In this document: piece after piece, positions 40,192 to 49,296 of the stretch
Position numbering within the stretch: position 1 is the first letter of the stretch
Layout of the letters: each line of letters starts with the position of its first letter
Assembly (NCBI RefSeq): GCF_001310815.1
Contig: NZ_BAZK01000015.1
Coordinates: 1-64,000, forward strand
Reading direction: 5' to 3'
DNA: 64,000 bases
Source: Pseudovibrio denitrificans JCM 12308
GTDB lineage: Bacteria; Pseudomonadota; Alphaproteobacteria; Rhizobiales; Stappiaceae
Notes under the pieces: generated by a model
What the model saw: only the letters and a program-made list of their open reading frames with translations
What the model was told of the DNA's origin: nothing
Databases searched by the model: none
Program-made: the position numbers and the translations under genes

Positions 40192-42353
40192 TCAGCCCTT
40201 TGTAAGAAGCTTGGTCATCACATTCTCGATGATCTGATGGCCACCATCCTGATCCAGAGACATGATGGACTCTGGGTGGAACTGAACGGCACCAATCGGC
40301 TCGCTCTTATGCTCGATCGCCATAATCACTCCGTCTTTGGTCTCTGAGGTCACCTCAAAGCACTCCGGCAGCACATCACGCTTGGCAAACAGTGAGTGGT
40401 AACGGCCAACCGTCACAGGAGAACTCAGGCCATCAAACAGCACGGAGTTGTGCGTGAAGGAGACAAGAGACGGCTTGCCGTGGACTGGCACATCAAGTTG
40501 ATCAAGCTCACCACCAAACGCTTCTGTCAGCGCTTGCAGGCCAAGACAAACACCGAAGATCGGCAGTTTACGAGCACGCGCCCGCTCAATGGTTGCTGTA
40601 CAATCAAAGTCCTTCGGCGAGCCTGGACCAGGGAGAGAACCACCAGATCTGGATTAACCCGATCAAACACCTCATCCAGCACTGGACTACGATATGTCAC
40701 AACCTCGGCACCGGTCTGACGGAAGTAGTTCGCAAGCGTATGGACGAAACTGTCTTCATGATCCACGAGCAGGATCTTCTTGCCTTTGCCCGGCTTAGCT
40801 TTGACCACTTCCTCTTCAGATGTCAGTGCAAGACCAGCCTCACGCACTGCTGCAATCATCGCAGAAGCTTTCAGCTCGGTCTCAGCCTCTTCATCCTCAG
40901 GAATGCTATCGTAAAGCAGTGTCGCACCAGCACGGATCTGCGCCACACCATCCTTGATGCGAACTGTGCGCAGGGTCAGGCCTGTGTTCATGTCACCGTT
41001 AAACAGCACAGCACCAATCGCACCGCCATACCATGCGCGCGGGCTCTTCTCATGGTCCTCAATAAACTGCATTGCCCACCGCTTTGGTGCACCTGTCACA
41101 GTCACAGCCCATGTGTGGGAAAGGAAGGCATCCAGCGCATCCTTGCCATCAAGCAGGGTGCCTTCAATGTGGTCCACCGTATGGATCAGGCGGGAGTACA
41201 TCTCGATCTGACGACGCCCGATAACACGCACAGATTCAGGCACACAGATACGGCTCTTATCGTTGCGATCCACGTCAGAGCACATGGTCAGCTCTGCCTC
41301 ATCCTTGGTAGAGTTCAGCAGTTTACGGATCTGTGCTTCATCCTCAATCGCGTTCTTGCCACGACGGATGGTGCCTGAAATTGGACAGGTCTCAACGCGG
41401 CGACCGCCGGTAACACGCACATACATCTCTGGTGATGCACCAACGAGGTACTCAGCACTGCCTAAGTTGATGAAGAACGAGTACGGAGATGGATTGATCT
41501 GCTGCAAACGTCGGGAAACGGCAGATGGAGGGTTGCTGCAAGGCTCGTAAAAGACCTGCCCCGGAACAGTCTCAAACAGATCACCACGTTTGAAGTAATC
41601 AACTGCAGAACGCACCAGATCAGCGTACTCACCCGGCTCATGATCACCACGGCCCGGTGTTTCAGTCGCTGGCTTATACGGAGTTTCCTCGCCATCACGC
41701 GGTAGACCATCCGTGGTCTTGGCGTTGAACTCAAAATCGTATTCCAGCACGTGAGCTTTGCGGCCATAGTGGTCAACAATCAGGATTTCATCCGGCAGAA
41801 ACAGCACCATATCCCGCTGGTCATCAGGACGCTGCAGTTTCTGATTAATCGGCTCAAACTGGAAAGTAAGGTCGTAGCCAAACGCACCATAAAGGCCGAG
41901 CTGATCATCATCACAAGAAAACAGATCAACCAGTGTGCGAACAACTGAAAAGGTCGACGGCTGACGGGAACGCTCTTCCTCAGAAAAAGCACGGTCCGGT
42001 GTCTTCACAGTCAGATCGATACGGTACTCATCCGCAGAAAACTCTGCGATATCTTCATGGCCTTCCAGAGCACCTGTAACAGCTGGCATAAGCACGCAGC
42101 CACGTTCGTTCAGGGCCTGAATGGTGATCTTGCGGTCATTGGATTCGATCAGCAGCGGCGGATTGGCCAGAGCCATATCCCAGCGCGTATAGCGGCCCGG
42201 ATATTCGTAGGAAGAGGAGAGAACAGCACCGCGCTGGCGATCCAGTCTATCCATCCATTCGCTTGTACCAGCAGCATAATCAGCATTGCGGCTTTTGCGG
42301 CGGATAATAACACCGCCTTTGCTCTTATAAGTCCGTTCTGCCGTGATCGGCAT
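40192..42353 (-). CDS. trpE(G): Fused anthranilate synthase, components I and II (one frameshift)
   Basis: The first enzyme of tryptophan synthesis, converting chorismate and glutamine to anthranilate. The chorismate-binding half has [43 protein letters not shown] and [15 protein letters not shown]. After a short linker the glutamine amidotransferase half begins [18 protein letters not shown], and it ends with the catalytic His-Glu in [12 protein letters not shown]. One C (minus strand) is missing near 40631. Restoring it gives [15 protein letters not shown] and then the nucleophile Cys in [10 protein letters not shown]. Repaired length is about 720 residues, matching the fused TrpE(G) of rhizobia and azospirilla. 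The ATG at 42353 has GGAGG 7 bases upstream. A Trp-rich leader peptide and attenuator precede it. Confidence 0.95.
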
Positions 42354-42409
42354 GGTCAATCCTCCGGGTCGTGCACACCAGTTTCCGATGTTTGCGAGGC
42401 GGTAGATAC

Positions 42410-42441
42410 AACAAAGCCGCCTGCAGGGAATGCGGCGGCTT
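42410..42441 (-). terminator. trp attenuator (leader terminator hairpin)
   Basis: On the minus strand AAGCCGCC (42441-42434) pairs with GGCGGCTT (42421-42414). An inner GCA/TGC pairing extends the stem, and TGTTG follows. It lies between the Trp-codon leader peptide and trpE(G), where a transcription attenuator is expected. Confidence 0.8.
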
Positions 42442-42481
42442 GGAAATTACAGGTCTTCAAGACATGCGTGATCAGCCACCG

Positions 42482-42529
42482 TCACCGGCGCCACCACCAC
42501 AGCATGTTTTGAGCTTGCATAGTCATCAT
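42482..42529 (-). CDS. trpL: trp leader peptide with three consecutive Trp codons
   Basis: A 15-codon frame reads MMTMQAQNMLWWWRR and ends in TGA at 42482-42484; shorter starts at 42526 or 42520 are also possible. Three TGG codons in a row, about 130 bp upstream of trpE(G) and followed by a terminator hairpin, are the signature of ribosome-mediated attenuation. When charged tRNA-Trp is scarce the ribosome stalls at the TGG run and lets transcription continue. Rhizobial trpE(G) genes are known to carry such leaders, and in Sinorhizobium both the leader RNA and the peptide have additional functions in trans. The Shine-Dalgarno is weak. Confidence 0.85.
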   Translation of the reverse strand: MMTMQAQNMLWWWRR

Positions 42530-42602
42530 GCGATTTTCATAACCTAAGGAGCGAAGAGGTGCAACTCCTGAAACAAAATTGCACCCACCAATAAGCCAAA
42601 GA

Positions 42603-42630
42603 CCACTTCACCCCTTCGTGAAGTGGCCTC
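42603..42630 (-). terminator. Probable argE terminator
   Basis: CCACTTCAC (42603-42611) pairs with GTGAAGTGG (42618-42626) around a 6-base loop. On the minus strand TCTTT follows, a short T tract. Confidence 0.65.
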
Positions 42631-42639
42631 GTTTCATCG

Positions 42640-43794
42640 CTATGCACAAGCGTGTTTGATTAGGCGATCGAGGAAGGCGTCGCATTTGTCGAGTTCGGAT
42701 TTTTTGATGAACTCGTCAGGTTTGTGAGCCTGTTCGATATTGCCCGGACCGCAAACAACGGTAGGGATATCGAGAATGTTCTGGATTAGGCCAGCTTCGG
42801 TTCCATAGGCAACCTTAGCATGGTCGTTACGGCCTGCCAGTTTCTTTGCCAGAACAGTTACGTCTGCTTCAACGTCCGTATCCAGTCCCGGGATCTCGGA
42901 GAATGGAATAAACTCGATGTTGGCCTCAGGATAAACTTTGCGCATCTCAGGCAGAAGCTCTTCAAAAGCATAGCGCTCAACTTCGTCCATGCACGCCTTC
43001 GTGCTTTCAGAAGGTAGCATGCGGAACTCAAAGATCACTTCACAATGCTCAGGCACAATGTTGAGGGCGGTGCCGCCTTTGATCACACCAGTGTGTGCGG
43101 TAGAGAAGGGCAGATCATAAAGCGCATCGCTTGGACCAGCTGCCAGCTTGCGAGCCATCTCTTCCAGTTTTGTCACCAGACGAGCGCCATAGTGTACTGC
43201 ATTCACGCCGTGTGGGGCGAGGGAAGAGTGACAGGAAAGGCCTGTAAATACTGCACGGTAGGAAGACTTGGATTTGTGCGCGACAACCACCTGCATTTCA
43301 GTTGGCTCACCAACAAAGCAAGCCTCAGCCTTGAAGTCATCACCGGCCAGCTTATGCAAAATAGGCTGAACACCAATACATCCAACTTCCTCATCATAAG
43401 AGAACATAAGATGGAATGGCTTCTTCAGCGGTGCCTTTAGCATGTCCGGCACTTTAGCCAGAGAGCAGGCAACAAAGCCCTTCATGTCACAGGAACCACG
43501 GCCATAAAGCAAACCGTCCTGCTCACGAAGGGTAAACGGATCGGTAGTCCAGTCCTGACCTGCGACCGGCACAACGTCTGTATGGCCTGAAAGAACATAA
43601 CCATCTGGCCCATCACCACCGATCGTCGCAAACAAGCTCGCCTTCTCGCCAGTCTCGTCTGGCAGAGTGAAGGAGGAGACCCCCAGATCAGTCAGATACT
43701 CTTCGATCCACTTAATCAGGGGGAGATTTGTTTTTGCGCTGACCGTGTCAAAGCTAACCAGCTTTGCAAGGACTTCTTGGCTTGTCATTGTCAT
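42640..43794 (-). CDS. argE: Acetylornithine deacetylase
   Basis: A cytoplasmic M20 zinc enzyme that releases acetate from N-acetylornithine in arginine synthesis. The 384 residues show metal ligands in SGHTDVVPVAGQDW and GRGSCDMKGF, the general base in FSYDEEVGCIGVQ, a ligand in FVGEPTEMQ, and the distal His in NIEQAHKPDEF. The ATG at 43794 or the one two codons later could be the start. A ROK kinase gene lies 72 bp upstream on the same strand. Confidence 0.9.
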   Translation of the reverse strand: MTMTSQEVLAKLVSFDTVSAKTNLPLIKWIEEYLTDLGVSSFTLPDETGEKASLFATIGGDGPDGYVLSGHTDVVPVAGQDWTTDPFTLREQDGLLYGRGSCDMKGFVACSLAKVPDMLKAPLKKPFHLMFSYDEEVGCIGVQPILHKLAGDDFKAEACFVGEPTEMQVVVAHKSKSSYRAVFTGLSCHSSLAPHGVNAVHYGARLVTKLEEMARKLAAGPSDALYDLPFSTAHTGVIKGGTALNIVPEHCEVIFEFRMLPSESTKACMDEVERYAFEELLPEMRKVYPEANIEFIPFSEIPGLDTDVEADVTVLAKKLAGRNDHAKVAYGTEAGLIQNILDIPTVVCGPGNIEQAHKPDEFIKKSELDKCDAFLDRLIKHACA

Positions 43795-43866
43795 GGAAAT
43801 TTCTTTCGGGAAATCAGAATCGTGAAAACCGACTATAGAAAGAGAAATCCATTAGGAAAAGTACGT

Positions 43867-44799
43867 TTACGAGCTTTCGTTGATCTGCCCTTGCGTTGTT
43901 TCGCCCTTACCCCACAGCCAGGCGGCTCCGCGAACACCAGAACTGTCGCCGTGTTTGGCCTTGCGGATATCAAAATCATACCCGTCGGAGAAAATGTAAG
44001 GACGCATTGCAGCTGGAAGATCCTTGTAGATCTCATCTACGTTGGACATGCCACCCGCCAGCACAAAGCAATCTGGATCCAGAATGTTGGCAGCCATCGC
44101 CAGGGCGCGGCCCAAACGGCTCACATAACGCTGATAAGTACCCATGGCAGCTTCATCACCAGAACGCATCAATTCAATGATCTCAAGGCCTTTTAAGGCC
44201 TTGCCTGTTGCGTTCTCATAATCCCATTGAAAGCCCGTGCCGGAACAAAGCAGGTCGATCGTGCCGTGGTGTCCGGTCCAGTTCAAAGGTCCCGGAAACT
44301 CACCTTCCTGCATCCATGGGACGGTCACGTTGCCCCATTCGCCGCCAATACCATTGGCCCCTTTATGCGGGCGGCCATTGATGGCAATGCCAGATCCGCA
44401 GCCAGTACCGATGATCACGCCATGGACAACACCGCAGCCTGCACCCGCTCCATCAATAGCTTCGGAAACAGCCATGCAGTTGGCATCGTTCTGAATGCGG
44501 ACTTCTCGGCCAAGTGCATCACACAGATCTTTGTCGAGCGGCTTTCCATTCATCCATGTGGAGTTGGCGTTTTTGACCAAACCTGTGCTTGGAGAGATGG
44601 AACCTGGAATGCCGATGCCGACGGTGCCGGTCTCTCCGGTAGCTGCTTCAACATCTGCAACAAGCCCGACAACAGCCTCTACGCAGCCTTGGTAATCATT
44701 CTTTGGTGTTGGAACACGCTTGCGAAACAGTTCTTCACCTTCGTTAGAAAGTGCCAGCGCTTCAATTTTGGTGCCACCCCAGTCAAGTCCAATTCGCAT
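43867..44799 (-). CDS. ROK-family sugar kinase lacking the usual zinc cysteines
   Basis: A cytoplasmic sugar kinase of 310 residues that would phosphorylate a hexose or amino sugar with ATP. The N-terminal phosphate loop IGLDWGGTKIEALAL, the catalytic IQNDANCMAVSEA, and GVIIGTGCGSGIAINGR are all clear, and the sequence is nearest in style to bacterial manno(fructo)kinase. In typical ROK proteins a CxCGxxGCxE zinc loop follows the conserved GGEWG. Here that position reads NWTGHHGTIDLLCSGTGF, so the zinc cysteines are absent while the downstream SGTGF is kept. The substrate is unknown. It is 68 bp after the aldolase gene. Confidence 0.85.
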   Translation of the reverse strand: MRIGLDWGGTKIEALALSNEGEELFRKRVPTPKNDYQGCVEAVVGLVADVEAATGETGTVGIGIPGSISPSTGLVKNANSTWMNGKPLDKDLCDALGREVRIQNDANCMAVSEAIDGAGAGCGVVHGVIIGTGCGSGIAINGRPHKGANGIGGEWGNVTVPWMQEGEFPGPLNWTGHHGTIDLLCSGTGFQWDYENATGKALKGLEIIELMRSGDEAAMGTYQRYVSRLGRALAMAANILDPDCFVLAGGMSNVDEIYKDLPAAMRPYIFSDGYDFDIRKAKHGDSSGVRGAAWLWGKGETTQGQINESS

Positions 44800-44866
44800 G
44801 TTCCAATCATTCCCCCGTTACATGCATATGAGACCATGGCCTCTGCATTTATTGTTGTTCTCTGGT

Positions 44867-45564
44867 TTAGTCGCGTCGTTGGGGCATTTCAAATGCGCCC
44901 GCGTCGTCCCCATCCAGAGCGTCCAGTTGTTTGCCGTAGCTTCTAAATTTTCGCAGTATCTCTTTCATCTCGGTTGGAGAAAGAGGCGCAGGTTCTCCCA
45001 GAACCAGCGCAGAAAGATATTGATCAGCCAGTGCTTCCACTTCACCTGCGAGCCAAATGCCTTGTTCAGTGAAGGGCCATAAGCGATCTGTCCGTGATGG
45101 GCTAACAAACATGCACGGCGATCTTCTAAAGCTGCAATCATCGCGTCTGAGAGTGCTTTCGTGCCAAAGGTAGCGTAGTCCGCACACTTGATTTCATCTC
45201 CACCCGCCACAGCGACCATGTAATGAAACGCCGGGATGCCTCGGTTGTGGGTTGAAAGTGCAGTCGCACGCGGCGAATGGCAATGCACCACTGCCTCAGC
45301 AGCTTCATAAGTGCGGTAGATGTCCAAATGCATGCGCCACTCGGACGAAGGCAGAAAATCTCCGTAATAACCACCTTCTAGATCCATAAAGACGATCTTC
45401 TCCACCTCCAGATCCTCATAGGGAACACCTGAAGGGGTAATCAGCATACCGTTATTGCAGCGTGCGCTGACATTGCCAGAGGTGCCATGTGTCAAACCAG
45501 TGCTTTGCAAAGCACGCGCCGTCTCAATGATTTCTCGGCGAAGCTGGTTTTCAGCTGTTGTCAT
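44867..45564 (-). CDS. Class II aldolase (L-fuculose/rhamnulose-phosphate aldolase type) (one frameshift)
   Basis: A zinc aldolase that would split a sugar phosphate into dihydroxyacetone phosphate or a related ketone and an aldehyde. It has the family GTSGNVSARCNNGMLITPSG (phosphate site) and the catalytic Glu region SSEWRMHLDIYRTYEAA. Metal ligands lie in VVHCHSPRATALST and LLAHHGQIAYGPSLNKA. One T on the minus strand is missing near 45055. Restoring it gives NKAFWLAGEVEALADQYL and an end at 44867, 232 residues. The ATG at 45564 is chosen because GGAGAGG lies 6 bases upstream. It follows the peptide-type ABC operon, so it probably acts on the imported compound. Confidence 0.88.
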
Positions 45565-45637
45565 AACACCTCTCCAGTGTGCTGCGGCCAAAACGTGAGC
45601 AAGGCTAGCGGCAATGGTTCATCTCAGGCAATAGCGC

Positions 45638-47275
45638 TCAATGCGTATCCTTGTTTTCTTCTTCCCGACGCCTGCGCAAGGCCTCATTGAGGTCAGGTGC
45701 AGCAGAAACTAGGATACGTGTATACGGATGCTTTGGGTTGGAGAAGACCTCACCAGTTGGGCCTTCCTCAACGATCCGGCCAGCATTCATCACAATCACG
45801 CGGTCCGTAATCGCCTGTACGACGGACAGATCGTGCGAGATGAACAGATACGCCATCCCGAGACGGTCACGAAGATCAGCAAACAGATCAAGGATCTGGG
45901 CTCGGATTGAGACATCCAACGCAGAGACTGGCTCATCCGCCACAATCAAGCTTGGATTGGTCACCAAAGCACGTGCAATCGCAATACGCTGGCGCTGTCC
46001 GCCTGAAAACTCATGCGGATACTTGTTTGCATCGGCGGAGGTAAGCCCAACGCTCTCCAATACTTCATGGACCCGTTTCCGGCGCTGTCTGCGAGATAGC
46101 TCCTTACGCATCAGGTGCAGTGGTTCACCCACCGTACGCTCAACGGTATGGCGTGGATCAAAGCTGCCATACGGATCCTGAAAGACGGCCTGAATACCAA
46201 GCTGAAGATCTTGCCGGTCTTTGCGAGAAACAGAATAGGGGTCTTGTCCCAGAAACTGAATGTGTCCGCCATCAGGTGGCGTCAGGCCCAAGATGGTGCG
46301 GGCCAATGTGGACTTGCCACATCCGCTCTCGCCCACCAACCCCATGCTCTGGCGTGGCGCCACATGGAAGGACACATGCTGAACTGCACGGTGCCATTGC
46401 CGACGGGTGAAGAAGCTGGCGCGCGGAAGCGGATACTCGCGCAGCACATTGCTCACCTTTAAGAGCGGCTGTGTAACCTCGTCAACCGGCTCTTGTCTTG
46501 GAACCGGCACGTGGTTGGAGGCCTCAAACAGCTTCTTGGAGTACGGATGAGAAAGATTGTCGAACAACTCGCAGGTTGGGCCGCGTTCAACAATCACACC
46601 ATCCTTCATGATCGCCACATTGTCTGCCATATCCGCAACCACGGCCAGGTCATGTGAAATGAGCAGCATTGCCATCTGCTCTTTCTTCACGATGTCCTTC
46701 AGCAGCGTCAGGATCTGCGCCTGAACGGTCACGTCCAGTGCTGTTGTCGGCTCATCGGCGATAAGTACTTTTGGCTTGCAGGCAATCGCGATTGCAATGA
46801 CCACACGCTGGCGCTGACCACCAGAGAGCTGGTGCGGGAAGCGATCAATCAAGCCGTACTCAAGGCCAAGACCAACACGTTCTAAAACGTCAATGGTCTG
46901 TTCCATCGCGTCTTTGCGGGAAAGGCCGAGATGCCAGCGCAACCCTTCAGATACCTGCTCACCAATGGTGCGTGTCGGATTCAGAGCGGTCAGCGGCTCC
47001 TGAAACACCATGGAGATGTCTTTGCCACGAATGTGGGTCATCTCAGTATCGGTCGCACGTGTGAGGTTCTTACCCTCAAACATCAGCTCACCGATCTGAT
47101 TGGCACCTTCTGGTAGCAGCTGCATGGCAGAGAGCGCACTCATGGACTTGCCTGAGCCGCTTTCTCCCACAAGGCCAAGAATTTTGCCTTGCTCAAGCGA
47201 GAAACTCACGTTGCGCAGGATCGCCTTATCACCAATGGAAACGCAAAGGTCTGTCGCGGAAAAGACAGAGGTCAT
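45638..47275 (-). CDS. Oligopeptide-type ABC transporter, double ATPase subunit
   Basis: Two ATPase domains in one intact 545-residue chain. Domain 1 has GESGSGKS, the signature HQLSGGQRQRVVIAIA and Walker [13 protein letters not shown]. Domain 2 has [26 protein letters not shown] and LIVADEPVSALD. Both carry the HPY motif near their ends, as is usual for dipeptide/glutathione importers (DppD-DppF or GsiA type). The ATG overlaps the upstream permease stop (ATGA), so the operon is coupled. Confidence 0.93.
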   Translation of the reverse strand: MTSVFSATDLCVSIGDKAILRNVSFSLEQGKILGLVGESGSGKSMSALSAMQLLPEGANQIGELMFEGKNLTRATDTEMTHIRGKDISMVFQEPLTALNPTRTIGEQVSEGLRWHLGLSRKDAMEQTIDVLERVGLGLEYGLIDRFPHQLSGGQRQRVVIAIAIACKPKVLIADEPTTALDVTVQAQILTLLKDIVKKEQMAMLLISHDLAVVADMADNVAIMKDGVIVERGPTCELFDNLSHPYSKKLFEASNHVPVPRQEPVDEVTQPLLKVSNVLREYPLPRASFFTRRQWHRAVQHVSFHVAPRQSMGLVGESGCGKSTLARTILGLTPPDGGHIQFLGQDPYSVSRKDRQDLQLGIQAVFQDPYGSFDPRHTVERTVGEPLHLMRKELSRRQRRKRVHEVLESVGLTSADANKYPHEFSGGQRQRIAIARALVTNPSLIVADEPVSALDVSIRAQILDLFADLRDRLGMAYLFISHDLSVVQAITDRVIVMNAGRIVEEGPTGEVFSNPKHPYTRILVSAAPDLNEALRRRREEENKDTH

Positions 47276-48156
47276 GCCACTCTCCTCCGCATTTTGGGAT
47301 CCAGCAGATCACGCAGACCATCACCCAGCAGGTTGAAGCCAAGTACAGAGAAGATAATTGCAAAGCCCGGATAAAGCGCCAGTTGCGGAGCAAACGCGAC
47401 CATGGTCTGCGCCTCATAAAGCATACGACCCCAACTCGCCATCGGTGGCTGTGTGCCTAGACCAAGATAAGAAAGTCCGGCTTCCGACAAAATCGCGAGC
47501 GACAGCTGAATGGTCGCCTGCACAATCAGCAAGTTAGCGATATTCGGTATAACGTGCTCCAGCGTGATCAAGAACGAATTCTTGCCAGAAAGCCGGGCAG
47601 CAAGCAAAAATTCGCGGCCTGAAAGGGATAGCGCACCACCTCTGGCCACACGTGCGAACACCGGAATATTGAAGATGCCAATTGCGATCACCGCGTTGAT
47701 CGTACCCGGTCCAAAAATAGAAGTGATCAGCACGGCGGAAAGCAGGGAAGGGAACGCAAAGATCAGGTCATTGGTGCGCATAACCAGTTCTTCCAGCAAA
47801 CCTTTGCGTGCTGCTGCAAGCAGTCCCAGCGGAACACCGATCAGCATGCCAATGCCAACGGCAATCAACGCGACAATGATGGAAGTGCGCGCACCCACCA
47901 TCAGCATCGAGAAAATATCGCGGCCATACTGATCTGTTCCGAACCAGAACTCAGAGCTCATTGGCTTCAAGCGGTTGGCAACGTTCAGAACATCAATTGC
48001 ATAAGGCGTCCAGAAGATGGAGAGCACGCCAGCTATCAATATAACGATGGCAAGGAAAGCACCAATCAGGAAGGAACGGCTATGCAGAGCCTTCCTCCAA
48101 ATGGAGATTTCATCATAGGTAGCAAGCGACGGGTAGCTCGGAAGTTCCTGATTCAT
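47272..48156 (-). CDS. Oligopeptide-type ABC transporter permease, DppC-like
   Basis: An inner-membrane permease of 294 residues. A cytoplasmic N-tail precedes the first helix (SFLIGAFLAIVILIAGVLSIF). The conserved WFGTDQYGRDIFSMLMVGAR, the coupling loop REFLLAARLSGKNSFLITLE and the ending GFNLLGDGLRDLLDPKM are all in place. Start and stop overlap both neighbours by 4 bp. Confidence 0.93.
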   Translation of the reverse strand: MNQELPSYPSLATYDEISIWRKALHSRSFLIGAFLAIVILIAGVLSIFWTPYAIDVLNVANRLKPMSSEFWFGTDQYGRDIFSMLMVGARTSIIVALIAVGIGMLIGVPLGLLAAARKGLLEELVMRTNDLIFAFPSLLSAVLITSIFGPGTINAVIAIGIFNIPVFARVARGGALSLSGREFLLAARLSGKNSFLITLEHVIPNIANLLIVQATIQLSLAILSEAGLSYLGLGTQPPMASWGRMLYEAQTMVAFAPQLALYPGFAIIFSVLGFNLLGDGLRDLLDPKMRRRVA

Positions 48157-49100
48157 ACTCGTCGCCTCAATCTTGGATCAATGGCTGCATAGGCGATGTC
48201 GACGAGAAACGTCACGAAGATGGTCAGAGCAACAAGCAGCATCACACTGCTTTTCACAACAATGAGATCGCGCTGAGTGATGCCTTGGAAAATCAGACGC
48301 CCAAGTCCTGGCAGGTAGAACAGGTTCTCAATGATAACAGTACCCGCAATCAGGAAGGAGAACTGAAGGCCAAGAATGGTCAGCACCGGAATAAGAGCAT
48401 TTCGCACACCATGGCGCCAAAGCGTGGCTTTGTTGGAAAGACCTTTCGCGCGTGCGGTGCGAATATAATCCTCATGGAGCACATCCAGCAGAGCGGAACG
48501 CATTACGCGGGCCAGAATGCTGGCTTGCGGCAAAGCCAAAGCCACAACGGGTAGTATTAGGGCCTGCAACGAGCCAAAGAAGCTCACCTCCCAACCGGGG
48601 AAACCGCCCGATGGCAGCACACGCAGCACAATCGCGAACACGTAAACTAAGAGAATAGCGATCCAAAAGTTCGGGATCGCAATACCAATCTGCGCTACAG
48701 ACATGATGCCCGTATCAATGATCTTGCCATGATAACGCGCTGAATAAACGCCGATTGGGATTGCGATGATTGTAGAAAGAATCAGAGCGCCGGTGGCCAG
48801 CGGAAGGCTGATCTGAATGCGCTCACCGATGAGTTCTGCAACTGGAACAGAGTAGGTGTAGCTGATCCCGAAATCGCCCTGCAGCATGCCAAGCACCCAA
48901 TTGACATAACGGGTAGAGACGGGCGCGTTCAGCCCCAGTTCGGCCCGCAATGCCGCCAACGTGTCAGGCTGTGCGTTCAGCCCAAGCATCACTTCTGCCG
49001 GATCACCGGGAATAACCTCAAGCACAACGAAGATTACGAGGCTTGCGGCCAATAGAGTTGTCAGTAAGCCTATGAGGCGAAGGAACGCGAACCAGAGCAT
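48153..49100 (-). CDS. Oligopeptide-type ABC transporter permease, DppB-like
   Basis: An inner-membrane permease of about 315 residues with VIPGDPAEVMLGLNAQPDTL (the extracytoplasmic loop typical of DppB), a coupling loop YIRTARAKGLSNKATLWRHG, and an end AAIDPRLRRRV. The ATG at 49100 is preferred; the frame also allows a TTG seven codons upstream. Confidence 0.92.
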   Translation of the reverse strand: MLWFAFLRLIGLLTTLLAASLVIFVVLEVIPGDPAEVMLGLNAQPDTLAALRAELGLNAPVSTRYVNWVLGMLQGDFGISYTYSVPVAELIGERIQISLPLATGALILSTIIAIPIGVYSARYHGKIIDTGIMSVAQIGIAIPNFWIAILLVYVFAIVLRVLPSGGFPGWEVSFFGSLQALILPVVALALPQASILARVMRSALLDVLHEDYIRTARAKGLSNKATLWRHGVRNALIPVLTILGLQFSFLIAGTVIIENLFYLPGLGRLIFQGITQRDLIVVKSSVMLLVALTIFVTFLVDIAYAAIDPRLRRRV

Positions 49101-49296
49101 TCGACAAATCCGCAAAACCAATCAAACTTGCGTCGCACAAGCAAATTGTACAATGAGAGAAAAGGGTTACCCCTAGAGTAACTATCGGTTTGAAATCGCT
49201 TAAACCAATTGGTCTGGAATAGCAATTGAGAAGGGCTGCGATTACGGTTGCAACCGCAGCCCTGTGCAAATATCTACGTGTATTTGCTAGGTGATT

